Positions 1 to 14,100 of a DNA stretch of 64,000 bases are shown here, in pieces. Origin of the DNA: Limnomonas spitsbergensis (Eukaryota > Chlorophyta > Chlorophyceae > Chlamydomonadales); the NCBI GenBank assembly GCA_037349105.1, contig JAYJMM010000009.1:3575001-3639000 (forward strand). The letters run 5' to 3'. The notes below the pieces were generated by a model. It saw only the letters and a program-made list of their open reading frames with translations, searched no databases and had not been told where the DNA came from. The translations under genes and the position numbers were made by a program. Each line of letters begins with the position of its first letter. The first letter of the stretch is position 1.

Positions 1-1296
1 GTGGTAGGTGTAGGTGGGTGTAGGTTATATGCCTCATAAGGGTGTAGATGGCTATATGATGGAGCTGGTTGGTCTTATTGCTCTATAAAGCGTGATGAGT
101 GTGTGGTAGGTGTAGGTGGGTGTAGGTTATATGCCTCATAAGGGTGTTGATGGCTATATGATGGAGCTGGTTGGTCTTATTGCTCTATAAAGCGTGATGA
201 GTGTGTGGTAGGTGTAGGTGGGTGTAGGTTATATGCCTCATAAGGGTGTTGATGGCTATATGATGGAGCTGGTTGGTCTTATTGCTCTATAAAGTGTGAT
301 GAGTGTGTGGTAGGTGTAGGTGGGTGTAGGTTATATGCCTCATAAGGGTGTAGATGGCTATATGATGGAGCTGGTTGGTCTTATTGCTCTATAAAGCGTG
401 ATGAGTGTGTGGTAGGTGTAGGTGGGTGTAGGTTATATGCCTCATAAGGGTGTAGATGGCTATATGATGGAGCTGGTTGGTCTTATTGCTCTATAAAGCG
501 TGATGAGTGTGTGGTAGGTGTAGGTGGGTGTAGGTTGTAGGCCTCATAAGAGTGTTGATGGCTATATGATGGAGCTGGTTGGTCTTATTGCTCTATAAAG
601 CGTGATGAGTGTGTGGTAGGTGTAGGTGGGTGTAGGTTATAGGCCTCATAAGGGTGTAGATGGCTATATGATGGAGCTGGTTGGTCTTATTGCTCTATAA
701 AGCGTGATGAGTGTGTGGTAGGTGTAGGTGGGTGCAGGTTGTAGGCCTCATAAGGGTGTTGATGGCTAAATGATGGAGCTGGTTGGTCTTATTGCTCTAT
801 AACGCGTGATGAGTGTGTGGTAGGTGTAGGTGGGTGTAGGTTATAGGCCTAATAAGAGTGTAGAGGGCTATATGATGGAGCTGGTTGGTCTTATTGCTCT
901 ATAAAGCGTGATGAGTGTGTGGTAGGTGTAGGTGGGTGCAGGTTGTAGGCCTCATAAGGGTGTTGATGGCTAAATGATGGAGCTGGTTGGTCTTATTGCT
1001 CTATAAAGCGTGATGTGTGTGTGGTAGGTGTAGGTGGGTGTAGGTTATATGCCTCATAAGGGTGTAGATGGCTATATGATGGAGCTGGTTGGTCTTATTG
1101 CTCTATAAAGCGTGATGAGTGTGTGGTAGGTGTAGGTGGGTGTAGGTTATATGCCTCATAAGGGTGTAGATGGCTATATGATGGAGCTGGTTGGTCTTAT
1201 TGCTCTATAAAACGTGATGAGTGTGTGGTAGGTGTAGGTGGGTGTAGGTTATAGGCCTAATAAGAGTGTAGAGGGCTATATGATGGAGCTGGTTGG
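1..1296. repeat. 102-bp tandem array, about 12.7 copies
   Basis: A 102-bp unit containing GTGGTAGGTGTAGGTGGGTG and TTATTGCTCTATAAAG repeats from the window edge to 1296. For example, GTGGTAGG recurs at 1, 103 and 205. Copies differ by a few substitutions (TATATGCC or TATAGGCC; AAGGGTG or AAGAGTG). Stop codons occur in the units, so it is not coding. It lies upstream of the cyclase exons on the same scaffold and is probably an intronic array of that gene or its upstream neighbour. It may be an echo of an exon edge lying left of the window, but this cannot be tested here. Confidence 0.95.
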
Positions 1297-1549
1297 CCCA
1301 ATCACCCTCCAAAATGAGAATTCATAACCTGTTACAACCTGTCATAAATCTGCCGAGACACATGACACAAGCCCATGCGCAATTATGCAGCCGCCTGGTG
1401 TCTTTGATGGGACACTAGGGACACCCTTTTGACCCTTAATAATTTGATTTGTTTGACCTTATGCCCTTAAAACCCTAAAGTCTTAGCGCTTCAAAACTGC
1501 CAACCCTTCAAAATTCGCTGCTATTTTGATGTGCCTGCGTTAAGCTAGT

Positions 1550-1712
1550 GGGGGTCCAGTGTTTATTTCTTTCAGTTATGAAGCCGCTTTGGACAGGCCG
1601 CCCAGGGTCTGATTGGGACCAAGCCTGAGCCGCTCGGCGGCCAGTGGCACAAGCAGCATGGCTGGCCACACCTGGGGTCTCGGTCAAAAGGCCAGAGTGT
1701 AGCTGACATGTA
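1550..1712 (-). repeat. Dispersed repeat family F1, minus-strand copy
   Basis: Read on the minus strand, this stretch aligns with 17448-17640 and 3745-3896. Shared blocks are a GTCAGCTACA start (not seen in 3745-3896), TGGCCAGCCATGCTGCT, a CCCAATC/GATTGGGCC block and an AAACACTGG end. It is about 165 bp with no open frame or terminal inverted repeat, so a SINE-like or decayed non-autonomous element is the best guess. The sequence from 1297 to 2106 outside it holds degenerate CCCTAAA/CCCTTGAA motifs and, at 1866-1925, an echo of the exon starting at 2107. Confidence 0.6.
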
Positions 1713-1865
1713 GCTGAGTCACGAAAAAAGAAAGGCTGTGGGGGTCCCATATGGAGCAGGGCACCGTGATGAGAAAACCCCTTCAACCCCTTCAAACCCC
1801 TCAAATTTATCCTTAGACCCTTCGAACATTAAAACCTTGAAGGCTTTCACACCCTGAACCCTTCG

Positions 1866-1925
1866 ATCTGCTGACATCTTGAGCGTGCCCCTGTGCGGCT
1901 CCTGAGGGTCCCTAATGAAAGAAAC
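1866..1925 (+). repeat. Exon-edge echo of the first visible cyclase exon (acceptor side)
   Basis: The stretch with CTGCTGACATCTTGAG, GTGCCCCTGTGCGGCT and GAGGGTCCC is a degenerate copy of 2077-2130. That sequence contains the splice acceptor and first ~20 bases of the exon beginning at 2107. The acceptor AG is mutated to CGG in this copy. Confidence 0.6.
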
Positions 1926-2106
1926 CATGTGACCCTTTAAAACATAAGCCCTGAACCCTTAACAAATAGTTGGCTAAGTTATGCAGTATAATGAACAATT
2001 TTAATCAGGCTAAGTCCCAAAGTCTTGCTTAATCTTATGGACCCCTTCTGAACCCTCCATATCCTCAACCCTGAACCGCTGACATTCTGAACGTGCCCCT
2101 GTGCAG

Positions 2107-5100
2107 CTACTGGGGGTCTCTTACTGACGACGCCGCCGGGAGCGAGGTCCAGACACAAGATCAGATCCGCGTGCAAAACTCCAGATCTGCATCAGGATCT
2201 GGATCTGGTCATCTCGTCACGAGGTCGGCGCAACAGGTGCGCCACAAATTCATTTAAAACAACATCAACAAATATTAATATTTGCAGGTGCGCGAGGCGC
2301 GAAAACCTAAACTAAAAACCAAATAACAAATACAAATAAATACAGTAGATTGACCTGCTTAGACCTGACCTGACCTGACCTGACCTGACCTGACCTGACC
2401 TGACCTGCTTAGACCTGACCTGACCTGACCTGACCTGACCTGACCTGATCTGACCTGACCTGATTAGACTTCGCTCAACATTAATTAATTATTGACCTGC
2501 GCGGACCTGTTTTTTTGCTGCGCGGACCCTATGTCAATCTACGGTACCGTAAATATATAAACAATATAAATAAATATTAAAAAGTCAGCTACTTCCCAGG
2601 GCAAAATCGTATGCCCAGGGTTAGGATAAATAAGTATGTATGCCCAGGGTTAGGATAAATAAGTATGTATGCCCAGGGTTAGGATAAATAAATATTTATG
2701 CCCAGGGTTAGGATAAATAAATATGTATGCCCAGGGTTAGGATAAATAAATATGTATGCCCAGGGTTAGGGTGGATAATAAGTGGATGGATGAAGCTTCT
2801 TGCTGTAGATTTCCTTTGCCTGCCCTCATAATTATCGTTTCTTTAGGACTGCAGATTACGTTAACAAAACTCCTCATCTAGCACTCAACCAGTTTAGGGT
2901 TGGAAATGGAGAGTTTTGGTCAAGGAATTGCTCCAGGCTTGAAAATGACAACCGCAATCACTTTCCAAACAAACTAACAAACTGCTGAAACAGCGGGTGT
3001 CCTGTGAGAGCTGTAAGGTAGCTATCCAACCCTGAACCCTATACATCCATCAAAAGACCATTTGGACCACGAAGTGGATCAGCCCATGAGGCACGTAAAT
3101 CCCCCAAACACATTGTTTCACCACCGAAAACAATTTCTCCAGTTGGGGAACGCATTCTCCCTCCTGCCCACACGCAGGTCCTGTCTCAGCTGCTCGCTAG
3201 CCATCCAACCCTGAACCCTAAACATTCCCTCACCTCCAGCCCCGCCCACGCCCCCACCCCCAACCCCGCCCACACCCACGCCCACACACCCACTCACGCC
3301 CACGCCCACGCCCACGCCCCCACCCCCGCCCCCGCCCCCACCCCCACCCACGCCCACGCCCCATGCCCACGCCCCCACCCACGCCCACGCCCCACGCCAA
3401 CGCCCCCACCCACGCCCCCGCCCCCACCCCCACCCACGCCCACGCCCCCACCCACGTCCACGCCCACGCCCCCACCCCCACCCACGCCCACGCCCCACGC
3501 CCCACGCCCCACGCCCACGCCCCACGCCCCACGCCCCCCGCCCACGCCCCCACCCCCGCCCACGCCCATGCCCACGCCCACGGCCTCGCCCCCACCCCCA
3601 CCCCCACCCACGCCCACACACCCACCCACGCCCTGGCCCTCGCAGGTCCTGTCCCAGCTGTTCACTAGCCATCTGAGCCTCCTGGAAGATGTCATCGAAT
3701 CTGTGTCACTCGGGGAGCCTTGGAGAAGGGTGCGTAATCAGTGTCTCTTTTGTGGCCGGAGATACCATTTGTGGCCAGCCTTTCTGCTTTGGCCACCAGT
3801 TATAGGCCAGTCCAGGTTTGGTCTGGATTGGGCCTTTGGCGGCCGCTGTTCAACTTGGACTTGTAGCCGAATGAAGAAACACTGGGCTCCTTGAACACGG
3901 CTGCTAGCGTTTCATGAAGGCGGGGTGGATGACTTGGTGGGAGAGCTTGCAAGCGTTGCAACATGACATTTGTGTCAATAGGCTTGCCGTGTAGAGCTTG
4001 TTAGCGTGGACGGTAACGGCGCGGATGTGCTTTCGGTCCGGGCTGTGCTGTTTCCTTAACTCTTACACCCCACACGGGGCGTAGCTTTCTTTCTTTCTGT
4101 TAACTTTGCTACCTGACATTTGTGTCAGTAGGCTTGCCGTGAAGAGCTTGCAAGCGTTGCTACCTGACATTTGTGTCAAAAGGCTTGCAAGCCACCCATA
4201 GCCTTTTGCGAAAGGGCCAGGCAGAGCGAACCGGGAGGAGACCAGAAAACGAAAAGTGATACAGGCACCATGTTGTTGTGTCGCTCGTGTAGCCTTGGAA
4301 GAGGGTGCCTTGGGGACAGCGTGCCAGCGTTCATCATGAACTGGGTTTGGTGTGAATGGGGGACCGATATGGTTTAGGGCTTTGGGGTAAGGGTGGTTTA
4401 GGGTTTAGGGTGGTTCAAGGCTTAACGTTTAGGGTGGTTTAGGTTTTAATGTTCTACGTAGACTCTGTAACTTCTAGACGTCAAACCCCCTCTCAGGTGG
4501 TTCAGGATTTTATAGGTATCCAATGACGAATTTACCCTTAACCTCTGAACCTCAAACCCCTGAACCTTGACACCCCCACCCCTTAACCCCTGAACCTTAA
4601 ACCCTGAACCCTAACCCCCTGAGAGCCTTAAACCTCTTTTAGGTGGTCCAGGTGCCGATGGTATGCACCAGAGGGAGCGAAGACACCTTTGATAGCGCCC
4701 TCGGGGTGCGCGGCTCCGATCCCAGCTCACCCGGCGGCGGCCCCTCGCACGCAGACTCGCCGCTGGGCAGGCCTCAGGTATGGCTCGATCCCACACAGAC
4801 GCTCGGCTACGTGCTTGAGGTCGACGAGGACTCGCCGGAGCTCGAGATGTGGCTGGAGGAGGCGTTGTCACTGCCGAGCGGGCTCGATGCGCCCCTGGCG
4901 TCTAACCGGAGCGCAACCAGCCTGGACTTGGCGGCGGCGGCGGTTCGGCCGACGGGCAAGGGGCAGACAGCGGGCGCGAGCGGGTACCCGGCGCGGAGCC
5001 AGACCAGCGTGAGCAACGAGGCCGGAGCCGCCGCGTGGGGGGCTGGTGGCGCGAAGCGCCAGGGCCCCGGCAGCGTGCCCGGCGGCGGCGGCTCCGCCGC

Positions 5101-8100
5101 TGCCGCAGGCCCGCTGGTGTGTATGACTTCCGTGGGCGATAGCCCGCAGCTGTCCATCGGCTCCAACACCTGGTGGCCTAACGGCGTGCAGGCGGCGTCG
5201 CCTCCCCAATCTGGCGGAATAGGTGCCGGAGGCGTCAGCGGGGGCCAGCGGCAGCCTGCGGAGGACTATGCGGAATTTCCTCAGTCGTCAAAGGATACTG
5301 CCGTAGCAGATAGAGGCAGGCCTCCCCCAGGTGAGCGCTTCAGCACCCTATACCCTATACCCTGCACTTCACACAGTCACCCCTTAACCCTTAAACATGT
5401 ACCCTGAACCCTACACCCAGAACCCTACACCTCATACCCTAAATCCCATGCCCTGAACCCTGAACCCGAAACGTTTACCCCTGATCCTTACACCCTGAAC
5501 CTTATAACATGAACCCTGATCCCTAAAACCTGAACCCTGATCCCTACATCCCAAGCCATATTCACTGAACCATATACCCTGATCCCTACACCCTGAACCC
5601 TACACCCTGATCCCTATACATTGTACCAAATACCCTGATCCCTTCACTCTAAACCCTATACCCTGAACCCTACACCCTGAACCCTATACACTGAACCATG
5701 TACCCTAAACCTTGAACCCTGAACCCTACACCCTATACCTTGAACCCCGACCCCCTTACCCTGATCCCAATACCCTGAACCCTAAAACCTCAACCATATA
5801 CCCCACACCATATACCCTGATCCCTATACCCTGATCCATATGCCCTGAACCCTATACCCTGAAGCCTACACTCCGAAACCTATACCCTGAGCCATGTGCT
5901 CTGAACCCCAAACCCTGAACCCTACACTCTGAATCATACACCCCAAACCTATACCCTGATCCCTATGCCCTGAACCCTTTACCCCGAAACCTGGACCCTA
6001 TACTCTGAACCCTTTACCCTCAACCGTACACCCCGAAACCTATACCCTGAGCCCTATACTCTGAACTCTGTACCCTGAACCCTACACCACAAACCCTATA
6101 CTCCGAACCCTACACCCTGTACCCTGAACCCTGTACCCTGAAACCTATGCCCCGAAACCTACACTTATACCTGGACCCTATACCCGGAACGCTATACCCC
6201 AAACCCCTTACCCTGAAACCTACACCCTGATCCCAATACTCTATGCCTTATATCCTGAACCAAGGTATCACATTATGGATGTGATATTATACTAATTTGA
6301 TATATGATGTTTAAACCGTACTGGTACCTTATTCTGCTGTCAAAGACTTACTTTAGCCCCAAAACTGCAAATCTCACAAGGAAAAAACCCATGCATATGA
6401 CAGGAGCCTTGCCCTTGAATCCATTCACATACTGGCATCCATCCTTACTCAGTGGGTCGCATGGTCCCATGCATGCAACACGCCAGCGTCCCCACTGCCC
6501 CCGCTGGCCCAAGGGTCACCATGCGTATATGCATGCAACCACATTTTGCATGGTAAATGTTGTCCGCGTCGCACAAGCTTGCAGCAACTTGGCTTGGCAT
6601 GGCGCATAATGGTTTGCATGGCCAAAGAGCCATATTCCCAACACATGACCAATTCACCAAACCCATGCCGATGCCTGAAGAAGCTAAGACCATGTCATTT
6701 TTACCATATCATATCATATTGCTGATATAATACCATATTGCTGATATAATACCATATTGCTGATATTATATGATGTGATGGCCTCAAAGACCGTATCGTG
6801 CTACCATGCCCTGATTCCTCTACCCTGAACCCTGAACCCTGAACCTGGGGAGGCAGCGGCTCTAGCTTACGACCCGACCCGACATTATTGCATTATTTTA
6901 CACTTTATTCCACACCGGATACCACACATTCTCCACCAACACATTCCTGCAGGCGGCCTGCTAAGCCACATCCGCTCCGTGATCTCTCGAGGAGGCAGCG
7001 ACACCAGCTTAAGAGAGGACCCGCTCATAAGCAGCGTGGTGCAGCCATCGCTGAAGCTGCGCTCGCTCATGGCGGTGCACTCTGCAGGCCTAGCTGCTAG
7101 GTAAGAGAGGGAGGGAAAGAGTGAGATGTGTTGAAAAGGGTGGAATAGGCCACTTAGCCATGGCTGAAATTGTGCTTGCTCATGGTGGTGCACTCCGCAG
7201 GCTTAGCTGCCAGTTGGGAAAGGGTGAAAAGGGTGAAGACAGTGTAGAAAGTGTAGACATGGCCAAACAGCCATCCCTGTTGTCGGTGCACTCCGCAGGC
7301 TTAGCTGCCAGGTGGGAAGGTTGAGTAAAGTGGATTGGTGGGTGGCGCTGCGTGGCCATCCCTGAAGCTGCGTGAAGGGGCCTGTCACTTAGGGGTCGGA
7401 CGAGTCCCCCGACAACTGCAGTCTATCCTTGGGATGGTGTCTTTCCCCGCCACAAGTTTTACTGGCGTCCAGGACTTACGCTTTTTATTTCGGAAGCAAC
7501 GTACGTTTTTTTCTGCCGAACTTTTGGCCGGGAAAGACTCCGTCACGGCCGAATACCCTTGTTTGGGGTGACTCGTCCGACCCGCGAAGTGACAGGCCCC
7601 TTGCTGCGTCTGCTGATCGCGGTACACTCTGAAACCCTTGGTGCCAGGTGGGAAGGCTGAAAAGGGTGAAGGAAGTGTGGGAAACAAGTGCCATGTCGAA
7701 TTATTTCCTTCACTCAGACTTCAACAACTTTCGTCGCCCTTGGGTACCCTTCATGTTGTTTTCTTTACTTAGGGAAGACTGTTGTAGTATCTGCCACTTC
7801 ATGTCTCTTCCGTTCCTATATATCTGCCACTTCATGTATCTTCCGTTCCTAAATGTCTGCCAGTTCATGTATCTTCCTTCCTATATATCTGCCACTTCAT
7901 ATATAGGGGCAAGGCAAGGGAGGTTGCCAACTCACTCCTAAAAATAACAACTGCCTCGTAAAGGCCTGCCTTGAAAAATCGTATTGAAAAAACTGATTGA
8001 AAACCAGGGTTGTGTTACACTAGAAAACGGCTTAAAAAACGCATTTTGTTTTATTTTGCTATCCAGGGGTGAGGACGCGAACACGTTCCTAAATCATTTG

Positions 8101-11100
8101 TGGCCATCATTTGTGGCCACACGCTCCTTCTATCGTCTGCCACATGAAAGTCCCGCCCTTTAAAACAACTGCCCTCTGGTGGGAATCCTGTTCCTTTAAA
8201 CATCTGCCTTGTGGTATTGTTTGCCAGTTGGTGAACACACTGCCCCTAAAATCTTTTGGAATGGTTTGCTTTACAGGGGTGAGGCCAGCGAAGATGCCAA
8301 CACCCTCCGCTCCTCCCGTGTCTCCAACGCACTCACCAACGACAGCTGCATGTCCATCTCCCATGGGCGTGCCGCCGGCAGCTCGGACACCTCCGCCCTG
8401 AGCGCCAACGGCGGCGGACCCCGCATCAGCGGCAGCAGCATCATCGGAGCATTGCGCAGCTCAGGCTTGGGGCGCCTGGCCTCGCTCAACGAATGCTTGC
8501 AGCCGCCGCTGCCACCGAAGCAGCAGCGGCGGACCCTGTCGGTCGCGGACATCCGGTCTGACCGTGGCTCGTTCGGCGAGATGGTGTCCGCTGGGAACTC
8601 ACCCTCGACGTCGTCCTCCTGGAAGGCAGCGGCGGCGACGGCGGGGTTGTCCTCGCGGCGGCTCCGCGGCGGCGGAGCCGCCGCTGCGGCAGCGGCGGCC
8701 GGCGGTGGTAGTGGCGGTTGGGAGGAGGAGGTGGTCATGGATCCCACCTTATCCGAGGTCCTTCACATCGGCAGCAACGACGGGCTGAACGATGGGCCGC
8801 TGCAGCAGTACATACCGCCGCCGTCAACCAACAGCAGGCAGCTGGAGTTCGCCGGGCGTAAGCGGATGTCGGGCGGTCTGGGTTCGCCGAGCGACAACAC
8901 TGCGTCCGGGCGTCTGCTGAGGCTGGCTGGGGCGGCGGTGGTGGCGGAGGATCTGTCGCCGCAGGCCGAGGGGGCGGTGTACCAGGCGTGGCATGAGGTG
9001 GAGGTGATTCCACTGGTGGATCCTGTCACGGGCAGAGAGGTGGGTGGGGTTTAGAGTTTTAGGTGGGTGGGGTTTGGGTTTGAGGTGGGTGGGTGGGGTT
9101 TTGCAAAATCTTGTACAGGTATGATTTGCAAGATTTGGGGGAAGTCCCAAAATTAAAAAGTCCAGATTCAGGGGGCGTGGCATGAGGTGGGTGGGGTTAA
9201 GGGTTCAGGAATAGATAGGTATCTGGACTGGCGCCGGTACAGATACAGTTACGGATACAGATACAGATACAGATACAGATGCAGATACAGATACGGATAC
9301 AGATACAGATACAGATACGGATACAGATACGGATACAGATACAGATACAGATACAGATACAGATACAGATACAGATACAGATACAGATACAGATACAGAT
9401 ACGGATACAGATACAGATACAGATACAGATACAGATGCAGATACGGATACAGATACAGATACAGATACAGATACAGATACAGATACAGATACAGATACAG
9501 ATACAGATACAGATACAGATACAGATACAGATACAGATACAGATACAGATACAGATACAGATACAGATACAGATACGGATACAGATACAGATACAGATAC
9601 GGATACAGATACAGATACAGATACAGATACGGATACAGATACAGATACAGATACAGATACAGATACAGATACAGATACAGATACAGATACAGATACAGAT
9701 ACCGATACCGATACCGATACCGATACCGATACGGATACGGATACGGATACAGATACAGATACGGATACGGATACGGATACGGATACGGATACGGATACAG
9801 ATACAGATACAGATACAGATACAGATACAGATACGGATACGGATACAGATACAGATGCAGATACAGATACAGATACAGATACGGATACGGATACAGATAC
9901 CGAGATACAGATACCGAGATACGGATACGGATACAGATACAGATACAGATACAGATACAGATACAGATACAGATACAGATACAGATACAGATACAGATAC
10001 AGATACAGATACAGATACAGATACGGATACGGATACGGATACGGATACGGATACAGATACAGATACAGATACAGATACGGATACAGATACGGATACGGAT
10101 ACGGATACGGATACGGATACGGATACGGATACGGATACGGATACGGATACGGATACGGATACGGATACGGATACGGATACAGATACAGATACAGATACAG
10201 ATACAGATACAGATACAGATACAGATACAGATACAGATACAGATACAGATGCAGATACAGATGCAGATACAGATACAGATACAGATGCAGATACCGATAC
10301 AGATACAGATACAGATACGGATACAGATACAGATACAGATACGGATACGGATACGGATACAGATACAGATACAGATACAGATACAGATACAGATACAGAT
10401 ACGGATACAGATACGGATACGGATACGGATACAGATGCTCATGCTCATACCGGTACTGATACTGATGCTGATGCTGATACTCATACTCATACCGGTACTG
10501 ATGCGGATGTGGATACTGCTGCTTCGTAGATGCTGCTCCTTTTGCAGTCGGACATCACAAGCCGAGTGGAGGTTGAGGAGCGGATGACTGCACTGACAGA
10601 GACACAGCTGACCATGCTGGAACAGGTACGGAACGTAGCTGAAATGTAGCTGAAATGTATCTGAACAGCACTTGAAGTGTAGTTGAATGGTGTTGAGTTA
10701 GAGGAGCGGATGACTGCACTGAGAGGGACACAGCTCACCATGTTGTATCGGGCGTGAGACGTAGCTGAAATGTAGTGGAAATGTAGTGGAAATGTAGTGG
10801 AACAGCAGTTGAAGTGTAGTCAAATGGTGTTGAGGTGGAGGAGGAGATAAGAGCTGGCAGAGACACAGCTCACCATGTTAAATCAGGCGTGAGACATAGC
10901 TGAACGGTAGCTGAAATGTAGCTAAATATAGCTGAATGGTGGAGGAATGGGCAGCAGTGTTGACTAAGTCAACGATGCCCATTTGGAGCAGGTGTGAGAA
11001 ATAAGCTGACAAGTAGCTAAGTTGTTGCTAAAATGTAGCTGAAATGTAGCTAAACAGGGTTGTGGCAGAGGAGCGGATGACTGCATGAACAGAGTTGCAG

Positions 11101-14100
11101 CTCACCAAGTTGGGACAGGTGTGAAACGTAGCTGAGATGTAGCTGAATGAGGTTATGACGGAGGAATGAACGACAGAGGCGACATAGATGCGGCTTTCCC
11201 TGCCCTCACATGTGCATAATTGTAGCTAAAGTGTGGCTGGCGTGTGGCTGAATTTTAGCTGAATGAGCTGTTGATGCGGAGGCACGATGACGACGTGCGT
11301 CATGCCATCATTTTGAGTGATGAATTGATTAACATCATGTCCTCCTACTGCTCTGGTCAACGCAGATGTTTCCTCGGCACATCCTGGAGTTCATGATCGG
11401 AGGCGCTGCAGGTGGCCACGGCTTTGACTCGCAAGCGGGCTTCACTGGGAGACAGGGGGCTCAAGCCGGCCTAGCTTCCAGCCACCCTAACGTCACTGTG
11501 TTGTTCATGGATGTTGTGGGTGAGTGGATGGTGCTGGCATGTGTGCGTGGATGGTGCTGGTGTGGGTGAGTGGATGGTTTGTTATGGGTGAGTGGATGGT
11601 GCTGGCGTGGGTGCGTGGATGGTGCTGGTATGGGTGAGTAGATGGTGCGGTTAATGAGTGGCATGATGCGGGGATGGTACTCCGTGAGGCAGAGTGCACG
11701 CAGGCCGACATAGCGTCCTGTCACCCCAACGTCTCCATACTATTCATGGATATTTTAGGTGAGTGGATGGTGGTGGTGTGAGTGAGTGAGTTATGCCCGT
11801 GTTTGCTGAACCCTGCTTGTGCGCATCATCAACCTTCTCATGCCCCCCTCCCTGCTCACCTCCCTCCCCCCACGGTCTCTGTGTTTCCATGTTTACCACG
11901 ATGTCCCAAGACGCCCAAGCCTCAGAGGTCATGGGTTTCATCAACATCTCCTCAGTGCCTTCTCCACCATTTTTGCGCACCAGTAACTAAACCCTAATAT
12001 CCTCCCCCCACTCCCCACTTTTCCCTCCCCATTCCCCCCGCCTCTGTGTTTCCAGGTTTACCACGATGTCCCAAGACGTGCAAGCCTTACAGGGCATGGG
12101 TTTCATCAGAATCATCTCAACGCCTCCTTCACCGCATATCCTGAACCCTGAGCACTTGTATTTACCTCCTTGCTCTTCTCCCCTCCCCCTCCCCCTCCCC
12201 TCCCTGCTCCCCCGCCCTTGAACGCCTTCTTCAACCTGTATCTTAAACCCTAACATCCCCCCTCCCCTCCAGTGTCTGTGTTTCCAGGCTTTACCACAAT
12301 GTCGAAAGACGTCCAAGCCTCAGAAGCCATGGGGTTTACTGAGGGTTTACTGAACGCCTTCTGCACCCTGTTTTGCGTATCCGGAACCCCAAAATCCCCT
12401 CCCCCGGCCCTCCCTGCTCCCCCGCCCCTGAACACCTTCTTCACCCTGTATCTTAAACACAATATTCCCCGCCCACTCTCGCTTTCTCTGTGTCCAGGTT
12501 TCACCACCATGTCGAAAGACGTCCAAGCCTCAGAGGTCATGGGTTTCCTCAACGCCTTCTTCACCCTGCTGGACGAGTTGATTGACGAGTACGGGGTTTA
12601 CAAAGTGGACACTGCAGGCGACTGCTATATTGTGGCTGGGGCGCTCATGAAGGAGGACGAGGAGGGTTTCCTGTCCCTCCAGGAGGGGACTCCCGACGCG
12701 GCGGATGGGGCAGAAAGGGTCATGGAGTTTGCAAAGGTGCGGAGGTGTGGGAGGAGAGAGTGGAGTACAAAGGTGCTGAGAAGAGAGGGGGGGGAGGAGG
12801 GATCATGAAGGAGGATGAGGAGGGATTCCTGTCTCTCCAGGAGGGGACTCCCGACGCGGCGGATGGGGCAGAAACGGTCATGGAGTTTGCAAACGTGCGG
12901 AGGGGAGAGAGTGCGGGAGGAGAGAGTGGAGTACAAAGGTGCTGAGGGGAGAGGGGGGGGAGGAGGGATCATGAAGGAGGATGAGGAGGGCATCCTGTCC
13001 CTCCAGGAGGGGACTCCCGACGCGGCGGATGGGGCAGAAACGGTCATGGAGTTTGCAAAGGTGCAGAGGGGAGAGAGTGCGGGAGGAGAGAGTGGAGTAC
13101 AAAGGTGCTGAGAAGAGAGGGGGGGGAGGAGGGATCATGAAGGAGGACGAGGAGGGATTCCTGTCTCTCCATGAGGGGACTCCCGACGCGGCGGATGGGG
13201 CAGAAACGGTCATGGAGTTTGCAAACGTGCGGAGGGGAGAGTGGGGGGGAGCAGGGAGTGGGGTGCAAAGGTGCGGAGGGGAGAGGGGGGGGAGGAGGGA
13301 TCATGAAGGAGGACGAGGAGGGCATCTTGTCCCTTCAGGAGGGGATTCCGAATGCTGTGGACGGGGCTGAAAGGGTCATGGAGTTTGCAAAGGTGCGGGG
13401 GGGGAGTGGGGGGATATCTATTATTGGGGAGTGCAGTGCTAGATATGATTGGGGAGGGCAGTGGTAGATACGATTGGGTTGAGAAGGGATGGGGGGTCAG
13501 TGTGCAAGTAGTCGGGAGGTCAGGGTTTGCAGGGATGCAGGGTGCAAGGAGTCGGCGGAGGGGTGTGAAGGTGCGGGGGGAGAAGGAGGGGAGAAGGGAT
13601 AGGGGCCGCCGGGTGCAAGGTGTTGAGGGCGGGAAGGGGGGTGGTAGGGAGTGGGGGGAGCAGGGAGCAGGGGTCGGGTGCAAGGAGGCATGACAGGGGA
13701 GTTAATGTGTGAGGGGAGCAGGGATGGGGGATGGGGGTGCACAGAATTGGGAGCGGATGCGGAAGTATAGGGGGAGGGCGGGTGGAGCAGGGATGGGGAA
13801 TCGGAAGCACAGTTGTGAACGGGCCGCAAAGAGCGGTAAGCTGGGTGCAAAGGTGCAGGGGGGAGAGCGGGGGCAGCAGGGGTGCAAGGTGTTAGGAGTG
13901 GGGTGCAAGGAGTTAGAAGTGGGGTGGAAGGAGTTAGGAGTGGGGTGCAAGGAGTTAGGAGTGGGGTGCAAGGAGCGGCATGCAGGGGTTGCAAAGGTGC
14001 GGGTGGGGGAGCAGCGGGATCAGGGATGGGGAATCGGAAGCACAGAGTTGTGAACGGGCTGCAAAGAGCGGTAAGCTGGGTGCAAAGGTGCGGGGGGTGA

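Noticed and set aside
3118..3695. Gly/Trp/Arg-rich minus-strand frames of 130-180 codons
   Set aside because: Shadow of the C-rich hexamer repeat in a cyclase intron.
4012..4099. Hammerhead-type ribozyme in the hairpin element
   Set aside because: I find no CTGATGA and GAAA core pair in any of the five copies.
5331..6265. True telomere or interstitial telomere from chromosome fusion
   Set aside because: Repeats are highly degenerate, sit in introns of several genes and follow gene strand, so a terminal origin is not needed.
9187..10587. Open frames over 400 codons on both strands encoding dipeptide repeats
   Set aside because: They come from a 6-bp microsatellite without stop codons inside an intron with consistent splice phases on either side.
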